Notes under the pieces: generated by a model
Database searches by the model: none
The model's input: only the letters and a program-made list of their open reading frames with translations
What the model was told of the DNA's origin: nothing
From: Bog-756 sp963725275
Lineage (GTDB): Bacteria; Actinomycetota; Acidimicrobiia; Acidimicrobiales; RAAP-2
Direction: 5' to 3'
DNA length: 64,000 nt
Assembly (NCBI GenBank): GCA_963725275.1
Contig: CAVRXS010000004.1
Location: forward strand, 1-64,000
Translations under genes and position numbers: made by a program
Shown here: positions 40,488-50,187 of the stretch, in pieces
Layout of the letters: each line of letters opens with the position of its first letter
Position numbering within the stretch: the stretch's first letter is position 1

Positions 40488-40596
40488 AGCCGGCTATCAG
40501 TTCGACGACGCCACTGTGCCCTCCCCTGTCGTGCCCGAGCCCAGGACAGCGCAGTTGGAGAGACGCAGGCAGCCGCCAACGCTGCAGCCGGACCTC

Positions 40597-41688
40597 CTAC
40601 TCGAGCAGTTCCCGGACGTGACGGGCGATCTCGAGATCCTCACGAGCGTGGACGACAAGCACGGGGATTGCCTCCTCGGGGGATATCAGCCTGTCTCCTT
40701 CGCCGAATTGACTGGCCGAGACGTCCAGCCGCACCCCGAGGAACCCGAGGCCCGCACATGCGTCGGCTTGCAGCCGGGGTGTTGCTTCGCCCGCTCCTCC
40801 AGTGAACACCAAGCCGTCCATCCCATCCATGGCTGCACACATAGCGGCGATTCCGGTCTGGATCCGGTACACATAGACCTCATAGGCGAGCCGAGCGTCT
40901 TGATCTCCAGCGTCCATGGCTGCCAACACATCCCGCAGATCCCCGGAGCCGCCCGCCAGGCCGGCCAACCCCGACTCATGTTCGAGAGCCTCTTCGACGT
41001 CGGCGGCCGACAGGCCGTGATTTCGCTCCACCCACAGGACCAAACCAGGATCGACGCTTCCCGAGCGTGTGGCCATCACCAGGCCCTCCATCGGGGTGAA
41101 CCCCATGGAGGTGTCGACCGAGCGGCCGAAAGCCACCGCAGCCAGGGAGGCGCCAGCGCCGAGGTGGGCGGTGACCAGGCGGAGATCTTGATGGGGACGG
41201 CCGAGAATCTCGCCCGTCCGTCGACTGGCCCAGGCGTGGCTGAGGCCATGGAAGCCGAAGCGTCGAATGCCCCACTGCTCCCGCCAGGGACGAGGTATGG
41301 CGTAGGTGCTCGCCTTGGCCGGCATGTCAGCGTGAAAGCTCGTGTCGAAGCAGGCTACCTGGGGCAGAACTGGCCGCAACGATCGCAAACTGTGGATCGC
41401 GCTCAAGCTGGGCGGGTTGTGCATGGGCGCCAGATCGGCCAGGGCGTCGAGCCTGGCGTCGACGCCATCATCGAGGATGATGGGCTGACGGAACACCGAG
41501 CCGCCGTGGACCACTCGGTGCCCAGCCGCATCGAAGTGCGGGTTCTTCTCGACGAAGGAACCGAGGACAGCGGCCATGTCCGTCGGAGCAGGGCAGGAAA
41601 GGTCCGCAGCTGCCACCACGCCGTCTTCCCCATCCAGCAGGCGAAGCTTCAGCGAGCTAGAGCCGGCGTTGACGACGAGGACCTGCAC
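40597..41688 (-). CDS. ackA: Acetate kinase
   Basis: A 363-residue acetokinase that makes ATP from acetyl-phosphate. VLVVNAGSSSLKLRLL is the N-terminal signature; HRVVHGG, FHADMPAKASTYAIP, RFGFHGLSHAW, TAHLGAGASLAA, DTSMGFTPMEGLVMATRSGS and FTGGAGEATP are all conserved. It is somewhat shorter than the usual 390-400 residues but shows no break. Start GTG 41688 after AAGGTGA. It is divergent from phosphoketolase at 41768, which makes its substrate. Confidence 0.94.
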   Translation of the reverse strand: MQVLVVNAGSSSLKLRLLDGEDGVVAAADLSCPAPTDMAAVLGSFVEKNPHFDAAGHRVVHGGSVFRQPIILDDGVDARLDALADLAPMHNPPSLSAIHSLRSLRPVLPQVACFDTSFHADMPAKASTYAIPRPWREQWGIRRFGFHGLSHAWASRRTGEILGRPHQDLRLVTAHLGAGASLAAVAFGRSVDTSMGFTPMEGLVMATRSGSVDPGLVLWVERNHGLSAADVEEALEHESGLAGLAGGSGDLRDVLAAMDAGDQDARLAYEVYVYRIQTGIAAMCAAMDGMDGLVFTGGAGEATPRLQADACAGLGFLGVRLDVSASQFGEGDRLISPEEAIPVLVVHAREDLEIARHVRELLE

Positions 41689-41767
41689 CCGTTCACCTTG
41701 CCAGATGGAAGCGACCGGCCGTCAGCATGACCAAGGCAAGTCCCCGTAATGCAGTGGAGGAGTACCG

Positions 41768-44181
41768 ATGAATGCCGTCAACGGATCGCCATCCCTCGCT
41801 CGGCCGGAGGCCGATGAGTTGGATCCTCTCGACGCCTACTTCCGGGCTGCCAACTACCTCACTGCCGGTCAGATCTACCTCATGGACAACCCGTTGTTGC
41901 AACGGGCCCTCGTCCCCGAAGACATCAAGCCACGGCTACTGGGTCATTGGGGGACGAGCCCTGGGCTCAACTTCGTCTACGCCCACCTGAGCCGGTGCAT
42001 CAAGGCGCTGGAGCTCAGCGCCATATTCGTGTGCGGTCCAGGTCACGGGGGGCCGGCCGTCGTCGCCAACACCTGGCTCGAGGGCACCTACAGCGAGCGA
42101 TATCCCCACATCGGGCGCAACAGTGACGGCATAGGACGGCTGTTCCGCCAGTTCTCCTTCCCCGGCGGCATCCCCAGTCACTGCAGCCCGGAGACCCCGG
42201 GGTCCATCCACGAGGGCGGTGAGCTCGGCTACTCGCTGAGCCATGCCTTCGGGGCGGCATTCGACAACCCCGACCTGGTGGTCGCATGTGTGGTGGGCGA
42301 CGGTGAGGCCGAGACCGGGCCGGCGGCCACCGGATGGCACTCGAACAAGTTCCTCGACCCCCGACGGGACGGCGCCGTGCTGCCCATCCTGCATCTGAAC
42401 GGGTACAAGATCGCCGCACCAACGGTGCTGGCTCGAATTCCCACCGCTGAGCTGCTGGAGCTCTTCTCCGGCTACGGGTACCGCCCGGTGCTGGTCGAAG
42501 GTGGATTCGACGGCGAGAGTCCCATGGCCGTGCACCGGCGTATGGCTGTCGAGCTCGACACCATCTTTGCCGAGATCCGGGACATTCAGGACGCCGCCCG
42601 CTCACACAGCGGCAATGGCGCCCGGCCGAGATGGCCAATGCTGATCCTGCGGACGCCCAAAGGCTGGACCGGCCCGAAGGTCGTCGATGGAGTGCCGATC
42701 GAGGGGACCTTCCGCGCCCACCAGCTCCCCCTGACCGAGGTGCGCACCAACCCCGAGCATCTCGCCCAGCTGGAGACGTGGCTTCGCAGCTATCGGCCCG
42801 ATGAGCTCTTCTGCGAGGACGGAGACACCGATCGAGGCCATTTGCCGGTTCCCCCCGTCCGGTGAGCGTCGAATGAGCGACAACCCGCATGCCAATGGGG
42901 GGCTCCTTCGAGCCGAGCTCGAGCTCCCCGACTTCTCCGACTTCGCCGTCGAGGTACCGAGCCCGGGCACCGTCACGCGGGAGGCAACCCGGGTGCTCGG
43001 TTCCTTTCTCCGAGACGTGATACGAACCAACCCGGACACCTTCCGTCTCTTCGGACCAGACGAAACCGCTTCCAACCGGTTGCAGAATGTCTTCGAGGTC
43101 ACCGACCGGGCCTGGGACGCCGAGCTGCGACCCGGCGACGACCACCTGGCTCCCGACGGGCGGGTCATGGAGGTGCTGTCGGAGCATCAGTGCGAGGGAT
43201 GGCTCGAGGGGTATCTCCTGACCGGTCGCCATGGCCTCTTCAACTGCTACGAGGGGTTCATCCACATCATTGACTCGATGTTCAACCAGCATGCCAAATG
43301 GTTGAAGGTCAGTGCGGAGGTCCCGTGGCGCCGGCCCATCTCCTCGCTGAACTACCTCCTCTCCAGCCATGTGTGGCGACAGGACAACAACGGGTTCTCT
43401 CACCAAGACCCAGGGTTCATCGATCACGTGGTCAACAAGAAGGCCTCGATCGTCCGGGTGTACTTCCCGCCGGACACCAACTGCCTCCTGTCGGTCGCAG
43501 ACCACTGCCTTCGCAGCCACAACTATGTCAATGTCGTCGTCGCCGGCAAACAGCCCCAACACGACTGGCTGACGATGGACGAGGCGTTGGACCACTGCAC
43601 ACGAGGACTCGGGATCTGGTCCTTCGCATCGAACGACGATGACTCGGTGCCCGACGTCGTCATGGCCTGTTGCGGCGATATTCCCACCCTCGAAACCCTG
43701 GCCGCGGTGGATCTTTTGCATCAGCACCTCCCAGACCTGAAAGTCCGCGTTGTCAACGTCGTCGACCTGATGCGTCTCGAACCGGATACCGAGCACCCTC
43801 ATGGCCTCCCGGATCGCGAGTTCGACACGCTGTTCACGCCCGACCGGCCGGTGATCTTCGCCTACCACGGCTACCCGCTACTCATCCATCGTCTGACCTA
43901 CAGACGAACCAATCATGACAACTTCCATGTCCGGGGATACAAGGAGGAAGGAACCACGACCACCCCCTTCGACATGGTGATGCTCAACGATCTCGACAGA
44001 TATCACCTGGTCATCGACGTGCTCGATCGAGTTCCCGGACTCGGGCCCCAAAATGCGATGCTGCGTCAGCAGATGGTCGACGCTCGGATCGAAGCCCGCC
44101 GCTACGGGTGCGAGCACGGCGAAGACCCTCCGGAGATCGCCCGACTGGCGCTGGGGCGGTTCCACGCCGACCCCGGAGTAG
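41768..44181 (+). CDS. xfp: Phosphoketolase (frameshifted twice)
   Basis: A thiamine-diphosphate enzyme of about 800 residues that splits xylulose 5-phosphate (and often fructose 6-phosphate) with phosphate to acetyl-phosphate. HWGTSPGLNFVYAHLSR, GPGHGGPAVVANTWLEGTY and the ThDP motif VGDGEAETGPAATGWHSNKF lie in the first frame; after ELFCEDG near 42830 the frame changes and continues RRMSDNPHANGG, GYLLTGRHGLFNCYEGF and GYKEEGTTTTPFDM. A second indel near 44140 gives the normal end DWRWGGSTPTPE at 44181. Start ATG 41768 after GTGGAGG. With acetate kinase it yields ATP without the lower glycolytic oxidation steps. Confidence 0.93.
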
Positions 44182-44368
44182 ACGGTGCCGGGATTCTGCC
44201 GGTGGCTCACCGTTCCGGCGACCCCGACCAGGCTCGTGCGAAACGGTTCGGATCACCGCTCAACCACGCCGTTCATCGGCACGGCGCCGCCCGCACCACC
44301 ACTAACGCCGAGTACGCTGAAGAAGTCATCGGACCCATCGATCGTCTTCAGCCCGAGCGCAGCTGACC

Positions 44369-47343
44369 GTGACTGACCCGGATCGACGCTCACCGCTTCC
44401 AGGCGGGGGAACAGAAGAGGCAGTCGAGGAGACCTTCGAAGCGATCGTATTCGACTGGGACGGCACCGCGGTGCCCGATCGGCAATCAGACGCATCGGTG
44501 GTGCGCGACCGCGTCGAGGCGCTGAGTGCCGCCGGTGTGCACTCGATCATCGTGACCGGCACCCACGTCGGAAACGTCGACGGGCAACTCCGGGCCAGGC
44601 CGCAGGGGCCGGGCGGACTGTTCCTTTGTTGCAACCGAGGTTCCGAAGTCTTCGCGGGTACCGACAACGGACCTGAGCTCCTTTTCCGGAAGACGGCCAC
44701 TCCCGACGAGGACCGTGCGCTGGATCGAGCGGCCGAGCGGACCGTCGAGGAACTCCACGCACGTGGTATCGAAGCGAGGGTCGTATCCGAGCGAATCAAT
44801 CGCCGCAAGATCGATCTCATCCCCACCCCGGAATGGGCCGATCCCAAGAAGGCTGACATCGACCGCCTGTTCGATGCAGTCACGGCCCGGCTCGCTTCGG
44901 CGGGAATCGCCAATCTGGCCGAGGTCGTGACGTTGGCCACCAACGCCTCCGAAGACGATCGGCCTTGCCGATCCGCGCATCACCAGCGACGTGAAACACG
45001 TCGAGATCGGACTGACCGACAAATCCGACTCGGCACGCTGGACCGCGGACTGGCTCGCCCAGCGAGGCATCACCGGCGGACTGGTGCTGATCGGCGGCGA
45101 CGAGTTCGGCCCGGTCGGCGGCGTGGTCGGCAGCGACTCCCTCATGATGGTGAGGGCCTTCGCCCGCGCCGTCGTCGTCTCGGTCGGGGTGGAACCGGGT
45201 GGCGTCCCCGAAGGGGTTCTCCACCTCGGGAATGGACCGAAGGGATTCATCGATCTACTCGACGAGCAGTTGTCACGGCGGGCATCCCGCCGCGTGCCGA
45301 ATATCGATCTCGACGCTGCCTGGGTGGTACCACTACCAACCGTCGAGACCAAGGAGCGGGTCTCTGAATCTCTGGGATCACTTGGTAATGGCTTCATAGG
45401 TGTCCGAGGCTCCAGGGACGAGGGCGGCGAAAGATCGGCGCCCCTGTCCCTGGTGAACGGTGTCTACACCGGTGAGGGGCTGCTCCCTGGTCCGAACTGG
45501 ACGGGCCTCGAGCGTCCCGGTGTGCACTCTGGTCGCCACGAACGACGCGGTACTGGACCTGCGAGGGGGCACTCTGGCCCGATTCGATGACGGAAGGCAT
45601 CGAAGGACGGTCTCTGCGATTCGTGTCGGTGGCCTCACCCCACGTCATGGGGCTGCGAGCCGAGGGTCCCGAGGCCCATCTCCGAGCCGGGAACCCGCTC
45701 CGGCCACCTCGGGAGACCGTCGACTTCACGGGTGATAGGCGCGGCGACACGGTCGGCGCCATCACGGGAGGACCCGGTGCCGAGATTGCCATGGCCGCCC
45801 AGGACCAGGTGGTGGAATCGCAAGGGCGTCGAATGGTCGAACGGCTGGCCACATGGGTGGCCAGCCCGGTCAGCCAGACCAAACTGGGAGACGCCCACCA
45901 CCTGCTCGGAGCGGTGGAAGCCCTGGGGTTCGACAGGTTGCTCGCTGAACATCGAGAGTCGTGGGCGCAACGTTGGAGCGATGCCGAAGTGACGATCGAA
46001 GGAGACCCCGAGTCGGAGTTGGCAGCCCGCTTCGCGGTGTTCCACCTGCTCAGTGCCGCAGGCGACGGTGACGAGACGGCGGTGGGGGCCCGTGGGCTCA
46101 CCGGTGACGCCTATGCCGGTCACGTCTTTTGGGACGCCGACGTCTTCGTCCTGCCCGCTCTGGCCGCCATCCGGCCTGCCGCAGCCCGAGCCATGCTCGA
46201 GTACCGTGTCCGCCGCCTCCCTGCGGCGCAGGCCTGAGCCAAGGCCAGAGGATTCGACGGCGCCCGTTTTCCCTGGGAGTCAGCCGGCTGACGGCAGCGA
46301 CGTCACTCCTCGATTCGTTCGGGGGAAGGACGACGAGCTGGTCCCGATCGCCACCGGGTCCCACGAAGAGCACATCGTGGCCGACGTGGCCTGGGCGGCA
46401 ACGCACTACGCGGCGTGGACGGGAGACTCCGCCTTCCTGGCCGGGGTAGGCGGCGAGCTCGTCTTGGAAACGGCCCGCTACTGGGCCAGCCGGATTCAGT
46501 CCGGCGCCGACGGCATAGGCCATCTCTATGGGGTGATCGGGCCCGACGAGTACCACGAGGCCGTCGACGACAACGCCTACACCAACGTCATGGCCCGCTG
46601 GAACCTTCGTGCAGGGCGCAGAACTGCTCCTGACGGCCGGAGACGTCGACACGGCAACCACCTGGACGGCACTGGCCGACAGGTTGGTCGACGGATGGGA
46701 TCCCCAACGCCGGCTCTACGAACAGTTCGTTGGCTACTTCGAGCTGGAGCCACTCCTCATGTCCGAGGTCGGCCCTCCCCCGGTGGCCGTCGACCAGCTG
46801 CTGGGTGCCGAGAGGGTGGCCGGTTCCCAGCTCATCAAGCAGGCCGATGTGCTCATGCTCCACCACCTGGTGCCGGAGGAGGTGGTGGCCGGATCACTGG
46901 AGTCGTGCGTGGCTTTCTATGAGCCCCGGACGGCCCACGGCAGTTCGCTCTCACCAGCCATCCACGCGTCCTTGCTGGCTCGCGGCGGGTGAGCCGGAAC
47001 GGGCATTGGAGCTGTTTCGCCTGGCCGCCCGCCTCGACCTCGACGATCTGACGGGAACGACCGCCGAAGGAGTGCACCTGGCCACCATGGGAGGGGTGTG
47101 GCAGGCCCTCGCCTTCGGTTTCCTGGGGGTGAGCGCAGCCGGGGGCACGCTCGCCGTTCGACCCCTGCCTTCCCGAGGCCTGGCAGCGCCCTCGCCCTCA
47201 AGTTCCGCTTCGCCGGTAAGCGCGTCGGCATTCGAGCCGAGCACGACCAGGTAACTGTCACCTCCGATCCGCCCCTTCTGGTTCGGGTCGGAGACCGGCC
47301 GCCGACATGGTGCGACTCCGAGGGAATCGCTGTTCCCTTCTAG
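44369..47343 (+). CDS. HAD phosphatase/mutase fused to GH65 phosphorylase (heavily frameshifted)
   Basis: The first 270 or so residues are a HAD domain: FDWDGTAVPD motif I, IIVTGTHVG motif II, RRKIDLIPTPEWADPKKADI, and LIGGDEFGPVGGVVGSDSL motif IV. A GH65 protein follows: an N-terminal sandwich (PLPTVETKERVSESLGSLGNG), GHVFWDADVFVLPAL, and GVIGPDEYHEAVDDNAYTN with the general-acid Glu. GH65 enzymes phosphorolyse trehalose, maltose or kojibiose to beta-glucose 1-phosphate, which the HAD part could convert. At least eight indels (near 44957, 45513, 45617, 46233, 46288, 46607, 46985, 47190) break the frame, so it may be a pseudogene. Start GTG 44369. Confidence 0.75.
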
Positions 47344-47382
47344 ACACTTTCTTTCGGGCACTCTCGACGTCGTTATGCCGGT

Positions 47383-47811
47383 TCAGCTGACGGAACTCTT
47401 ACTTCCCCGTGGCACGATCACCAGTGGGATGACGGTGTGCTCGGCGAGCTCGTGGCTTGTACTCCCGAGGAGATGCCCTGCGTGCGATCCCTGTCCGCGC
47501 GAACCCACCACCACCAGGTCCGCTACGACGGGCGCATCCGTTGCTCGAAGCAGCACTGAGCACGGATCGCCATCAGAGCTGTGCCAGCGCACCCGGTTGG
47601 GGTCGAGTCCGGCCTCACCGATGAGATCTCGCACGGTCGCTTCGAACTCTGCTGTGACCTCCCGGTGGGCAGCGTGCTCGAGAAGGCCAACCGCATGGAC
47701 GACGACCACCTCTGCACCGACTCTTTGGGCCAGGTCGAAGGCCCAGCGTGCTGCGGCCTCGGCGTCGAGCGATCCGTCGAAGCCGACGGCGATTGTCAGA
47801 AGCGGGGTCAT
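47383..47811 (-). CDS. Universal stress protein, single domain
   Basis: A 142-residue UspA-fold protein: LLTIAVGFDGSLDAEAAARW at the N-terminus and the nucleotide-binding VVGSRGQGSHAGHLLGSTSH motif (G2xG9xGS) near the end. Start ATG 47811 overlaps the stop of the deacetylase-like gene by 4 bp (ATGA). It is the last gene of the five-gene stress operon read leftward from 51204. USPs bind ATP or cAMP and modulate growth arrest; the exact role is unknown. Confidence 0.9.
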   Translation of the reverse strand: MTPLLTIAVGFDGSLDAEAAARWAFDLAQRVGAEVVVVHAVGLLEHAAHREVTAEFEATVRDLIGEAGLDPNRVRWHSSDGDPCSVLLRATDAPVVADLVVVGSRGQGSHAGHLLGSTSHELAEHTVIPLVIVPRGSKSSVS

Positions 47812-48854
47812 CGGAGGTGCCCCTCGGCCGAGACGATATCCAGGGATCGGTTGAGTGCCTCGAACCGTTCGGTTCGGGCCTGTTGCACCCTGTCGGCTCC
47901 GGGGCCACCACATGTCGGTTCCTCGAGCTGGCAGAGATCACCGACGAGCGCTCCGACCGTCGTGGCCACGGACATCTCCAACGCTCCCAGGTCGTAACCG
48001 CCCTCGAGAAAGAGCACCAGTCGTCCTGGTTGAGGGGCGAATCCGGCCACCATTCTGCCCAGGTCGGCAAAGTCCCCGCTCGAGAGCGCCAGGTCGGCGA
48101 GCGGATCCGCTCGATGAGCGTCGAACCCGGCGGAGACAAGCACCCAGGTCGGCTCGAAGTCCTCAATGACAGGCAGCGCCACCTCTTCGATGGCTTGGCG
48201 GACGACATCGCCGGTGGCCCTCGGAGGTAGCGGGATGTTGACCGTCCGGCCCAAAGCCTGCGGTCCACCGACCTCGTGTGCGGCTCCGCTTCCGGGAAAG
48301 AGGGGCCATTGATGTGTGGAAACGTACAGGACGTTCGGTTCGTCCCAAAAGATCGACTGGGTGCCATTGCCATGGTGGACATCCCAGTCGACGATGAGCA
48401 CACGTTCGCCCTCGGCGATCAGCGCCGCCGCCGAAATCGCAATGTTATTGAGTAGGCAGAATCCCATGGCCCGATCTCGCAGCGCATGATGTCCCGGTGG
48501 CCGGGCGGCGACGAAGGCCACGCCCTTGTTTTGCTGACGCAACGCATCCACGGCCATCAGACCGGCTCCGGCGGCCGTGCAAGCGGCCGACCAGGAGTCG
48601 TTCCCGGCAAAGGTGTCGGGGTCGAGATTGCCACCACCAGCCTCACAGAAAGCAGCCAGTTCGCCGAGATAGCCGGATCCGTGAACTCGGGCCAACTGGG
48701 CCATGGTGGCCGCGCGTGGTGCGACCGTGTGAAGATCATTGCCCAGGTGCAAGCGATCGATGCCGGCCATCACGGCTGCGATCCGAGCTGGCCGTTCGGG
48801 ATGGTCGTTCCCGTCGTGTTCGGAACCACCGGTCGGACCACTCACGATCAGCAT
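47808..48854 (-). CDS. Histone deacetylase / acetylpolyamine amidohydrolase family protein
   Basis: A 348-residue zinc amidohydrolase: GGSEHDGNDHPERPARI, AARPPGHHALRDRAMGFCLL, VDWDVHHGNGTQSIF, HQWPLFPGSGA, SAGFDAHRADPLADLALSS and FLEGGYDLGAL give the expected His and Asp ligands of class II-type deacetylases. It probably removes acetyl groups from lysines or polyamines. It overlaps the GNAT gene (7 bp) and the USP gene (4 bp), so acetylation and deacetylation enzymes are co-translated in one stress operon. Confidence 0.92.
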   Translation of the reverse strand: MLIVSGPTGGSEHDGNDHPERPARIAAVMAGIDRLHLGNDLHTVAPRAATMAQLARVHGSGYLGELAAFCEAGGGNLDPDTFAGNDSWSAACTAAGAGLMAVDALRQQNKGVAFVAARPPGHHALRDRAMGFCLLNNIAISAAALIAEGERVLIVDWDVHHGNGTQSIFWDEPNVLYVSTHQWPLFPGSGAAHEVGGPQALGRTVNIPLPPRATGDVVRQAIEEVALPVIEDFEPTWVLVSAGFDAHRADPLADLALSSGDFADLGRMVAGFAPQPGRLVLFLEGGYDLGALEMSVATTVGALVGDLCQLEEPTCGGPGADRVQQARTERFEALNRSLDIVSAEGHLR

Positions 48855-49486
48855 GGTGGGAGGGTGAGGGTGTCAAGGCGATGGTGCATGCAGTGGTGGG
48901 GGCGGGTGGCGCTGCTCAACCGAGAGGTCTCATCGGGCTCAATGGAAAATCGCAGGCTGACGGTTCCATAGTCGGACCTGGTCGTCACCGCGAACCCCGA
49001 TTTCATAAAGACGTCGAGCATGTCATGATTTTCCGTCAGGGTCTGGGCGACAAACGTGGTGATCCCTCTCGTGACGGCCGCATCGGCAAGGTGCTCGAGC
49101 AACAGAGTTCCGATCCCGTGATGCTGGAACTCATCGGCGACAACGAAGGCCACTTCGGCCTCAGTAGTCTCCGGGATCCGCTCATAACGGCCTACCGCAA
49201 CCAGTCGCTCACCATCCACTACCACCAGAGCCAGGCGGTTCACGTAGTCAACATGGGTGAACCGTTCGATCTCAGCCGAGGAGAGGCGCTGATGCAAATA
49301 AAAGAAACGGCGGTACACCGATTGAGATGACAACCCCTCATGGAACTTGATCAGACCTGTGCCGTCCGCGGGCCGGATCGGTCGCATGTGGACGATCGCC
49401 CCATCTAGTGTCTGGACATCGCACACCCACTCGGCTGGAAACTGGTCCGCGATACTCCTGGGCGGGCGGAGCTGTGGGCTAGCCAT
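48848..49486 (-). CDS. GNAT-family N-acetyltransferase
   Basis: A 212-residue GCN5-like acetyltransferase. MRPIRPADGTGLIKFHEGL, the AVGRYERIPETTEAEVAFVV strand and the acetyl-CoA loop DEFQHHGIGTLLLEHLADAA (Q/RxxGxG/A) are clear. It resembles the lone catalytic domain of Pat-type protein acetyltransferases (without the cAMP or CoA-ligase parts). Start ATG 49486 overlaps the preceding stop by 8 bp. Its neighbour is a deacetylase, so reversible lysine acetylation is a plausible function. Confidence 0.88.
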   Translation of the reverse strand: MASPQLRPPRSIADQFPAEWVCDVQTLDGAIVHMRPIRPADGTGLIKFHEGLSSQSVYRRFFYLHQRLSSAEIERFTHVDYVNRLALVVVDGERLVAVGRYERIPETTEAEVAFVVADEFQHHGIGTLLLEHLADAAVTRGITTFVAQTLTENHDMLDVFMKSGFAVTTRSDYGTVSLRFSIEPDETSRLSSATRPHHCMHHRLDTLTLPPC

Positions 49487-50129
49487 CACCTGATCTCCGT
49501 CTGATCCGGCGTCCGGTCACCTGGATGGGGGCGAGAACCACGTAGGTGTCCCGCCTTCCGCCCGCCCACGGGGCGATCCCAAGCGATTCAACCTGCTCGT
49601 ATTCGGATGGCTCAACAACCGCTCGACCATCACCGCTGAGCAAGACGCTCCACCCCTCGGTGAGTGCCTCATCGATGTGATCGATCTCGAACGAGATCTC
49701 CCCGTTCGCCAGAGTCGACAGCAGACCAGAATCGGACTCGGTGCGAAAGACCACATTGTCTGCGAGCATTCCGAAGTTGACAGGGAGCGCCACAGGAGCA
49801 CGCTCATTGGAGAACACCACTCGGCCCACACCGCCGGGCGCGACAAGCGCACGGCATTCATCGACGCTCAGGGACTCGAGAAGGGGCCGGTCGGGTGGCT
49901 CGGCCCGACCAGGAGGTTCGTCCATCCCACTCCCCGTAAGGAAATTCACCGATGTCTCGAGCGCTGCCGCCAACCGCCACAGGGCCGCTCGACGAAGCTC
50001 AGGCGAGGGACTTGCCTCGAGGGCGCGCAGATAGGCCGTACTCATTCCGGCCCGAGTGGCCACTTCCTCTGGGTTCAATCCCAGTTCGAGACGGCGCTCC
50101 GTCACCCGCCGTCCCAGATCTCCAGCCAT
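49479..50129 (-). CDS. XRE-type HTH fused to PPOX flavin-binding domain
   Basis: A 216-residue two-domain protein. Residues 1-60 form an XRE helix-turn-helix (RRVTERRLELGLNPEEVATR, AGMSTAYLRALEASPSPE). The rest is a small PPOX barrel (ECRALVAPGGVGRVVF, PVALPVNFGMLADNVVFRTE, ISFEIDHIDEALTEGWSVLL). A DNA-binding domain joined to a flavin/haem pocket suggests a redox- or cofactor-sensing regulator. Start ATG 50129 is preferred over 50135 because GAGGG is better spaced. It lies 58 bp after the tandem USP gene in the stress operon. Confidence 0.88.
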   Translation of the reverse strand: MAGDLGRRVTERRLELGLNPEEVATRAGMSTAYLRALEASPSPELRRAALWRLAAALETSVNFLTGSGMDEPPGRAEPPDRPLLESLSVDECRALVAPGGVGRVVFSNERAPVALPVNFGMLADNVVFRTESDSGLLSTLANGEISFEIDHIDEALTEGWSVLLSGDGRAVVEPSEYEQVESLGIAPWAGGRRDTYVVLAPIQVTGRRIRRRSGDG

Positions 50130-50187
50130 GCTCATCGATCCCTCATTTCTCACGCCACGTCCTTGCTCCGTCGATCGCCGTGACCGT

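Noticed and set aside
41726..41742. AAGTCCCC half-site between ackA and phosphoketolase
   Set aside because: Only one arm fits the consensus; direct DosR-like control of these two genes cannot be claimed from sequence.
42015..43868. A 617-codon minus-strand frame over phosphoketolase
   Set aside because: It is the complement of a strongly conserved enzyme gene; high GC keeps the antisense frame open.
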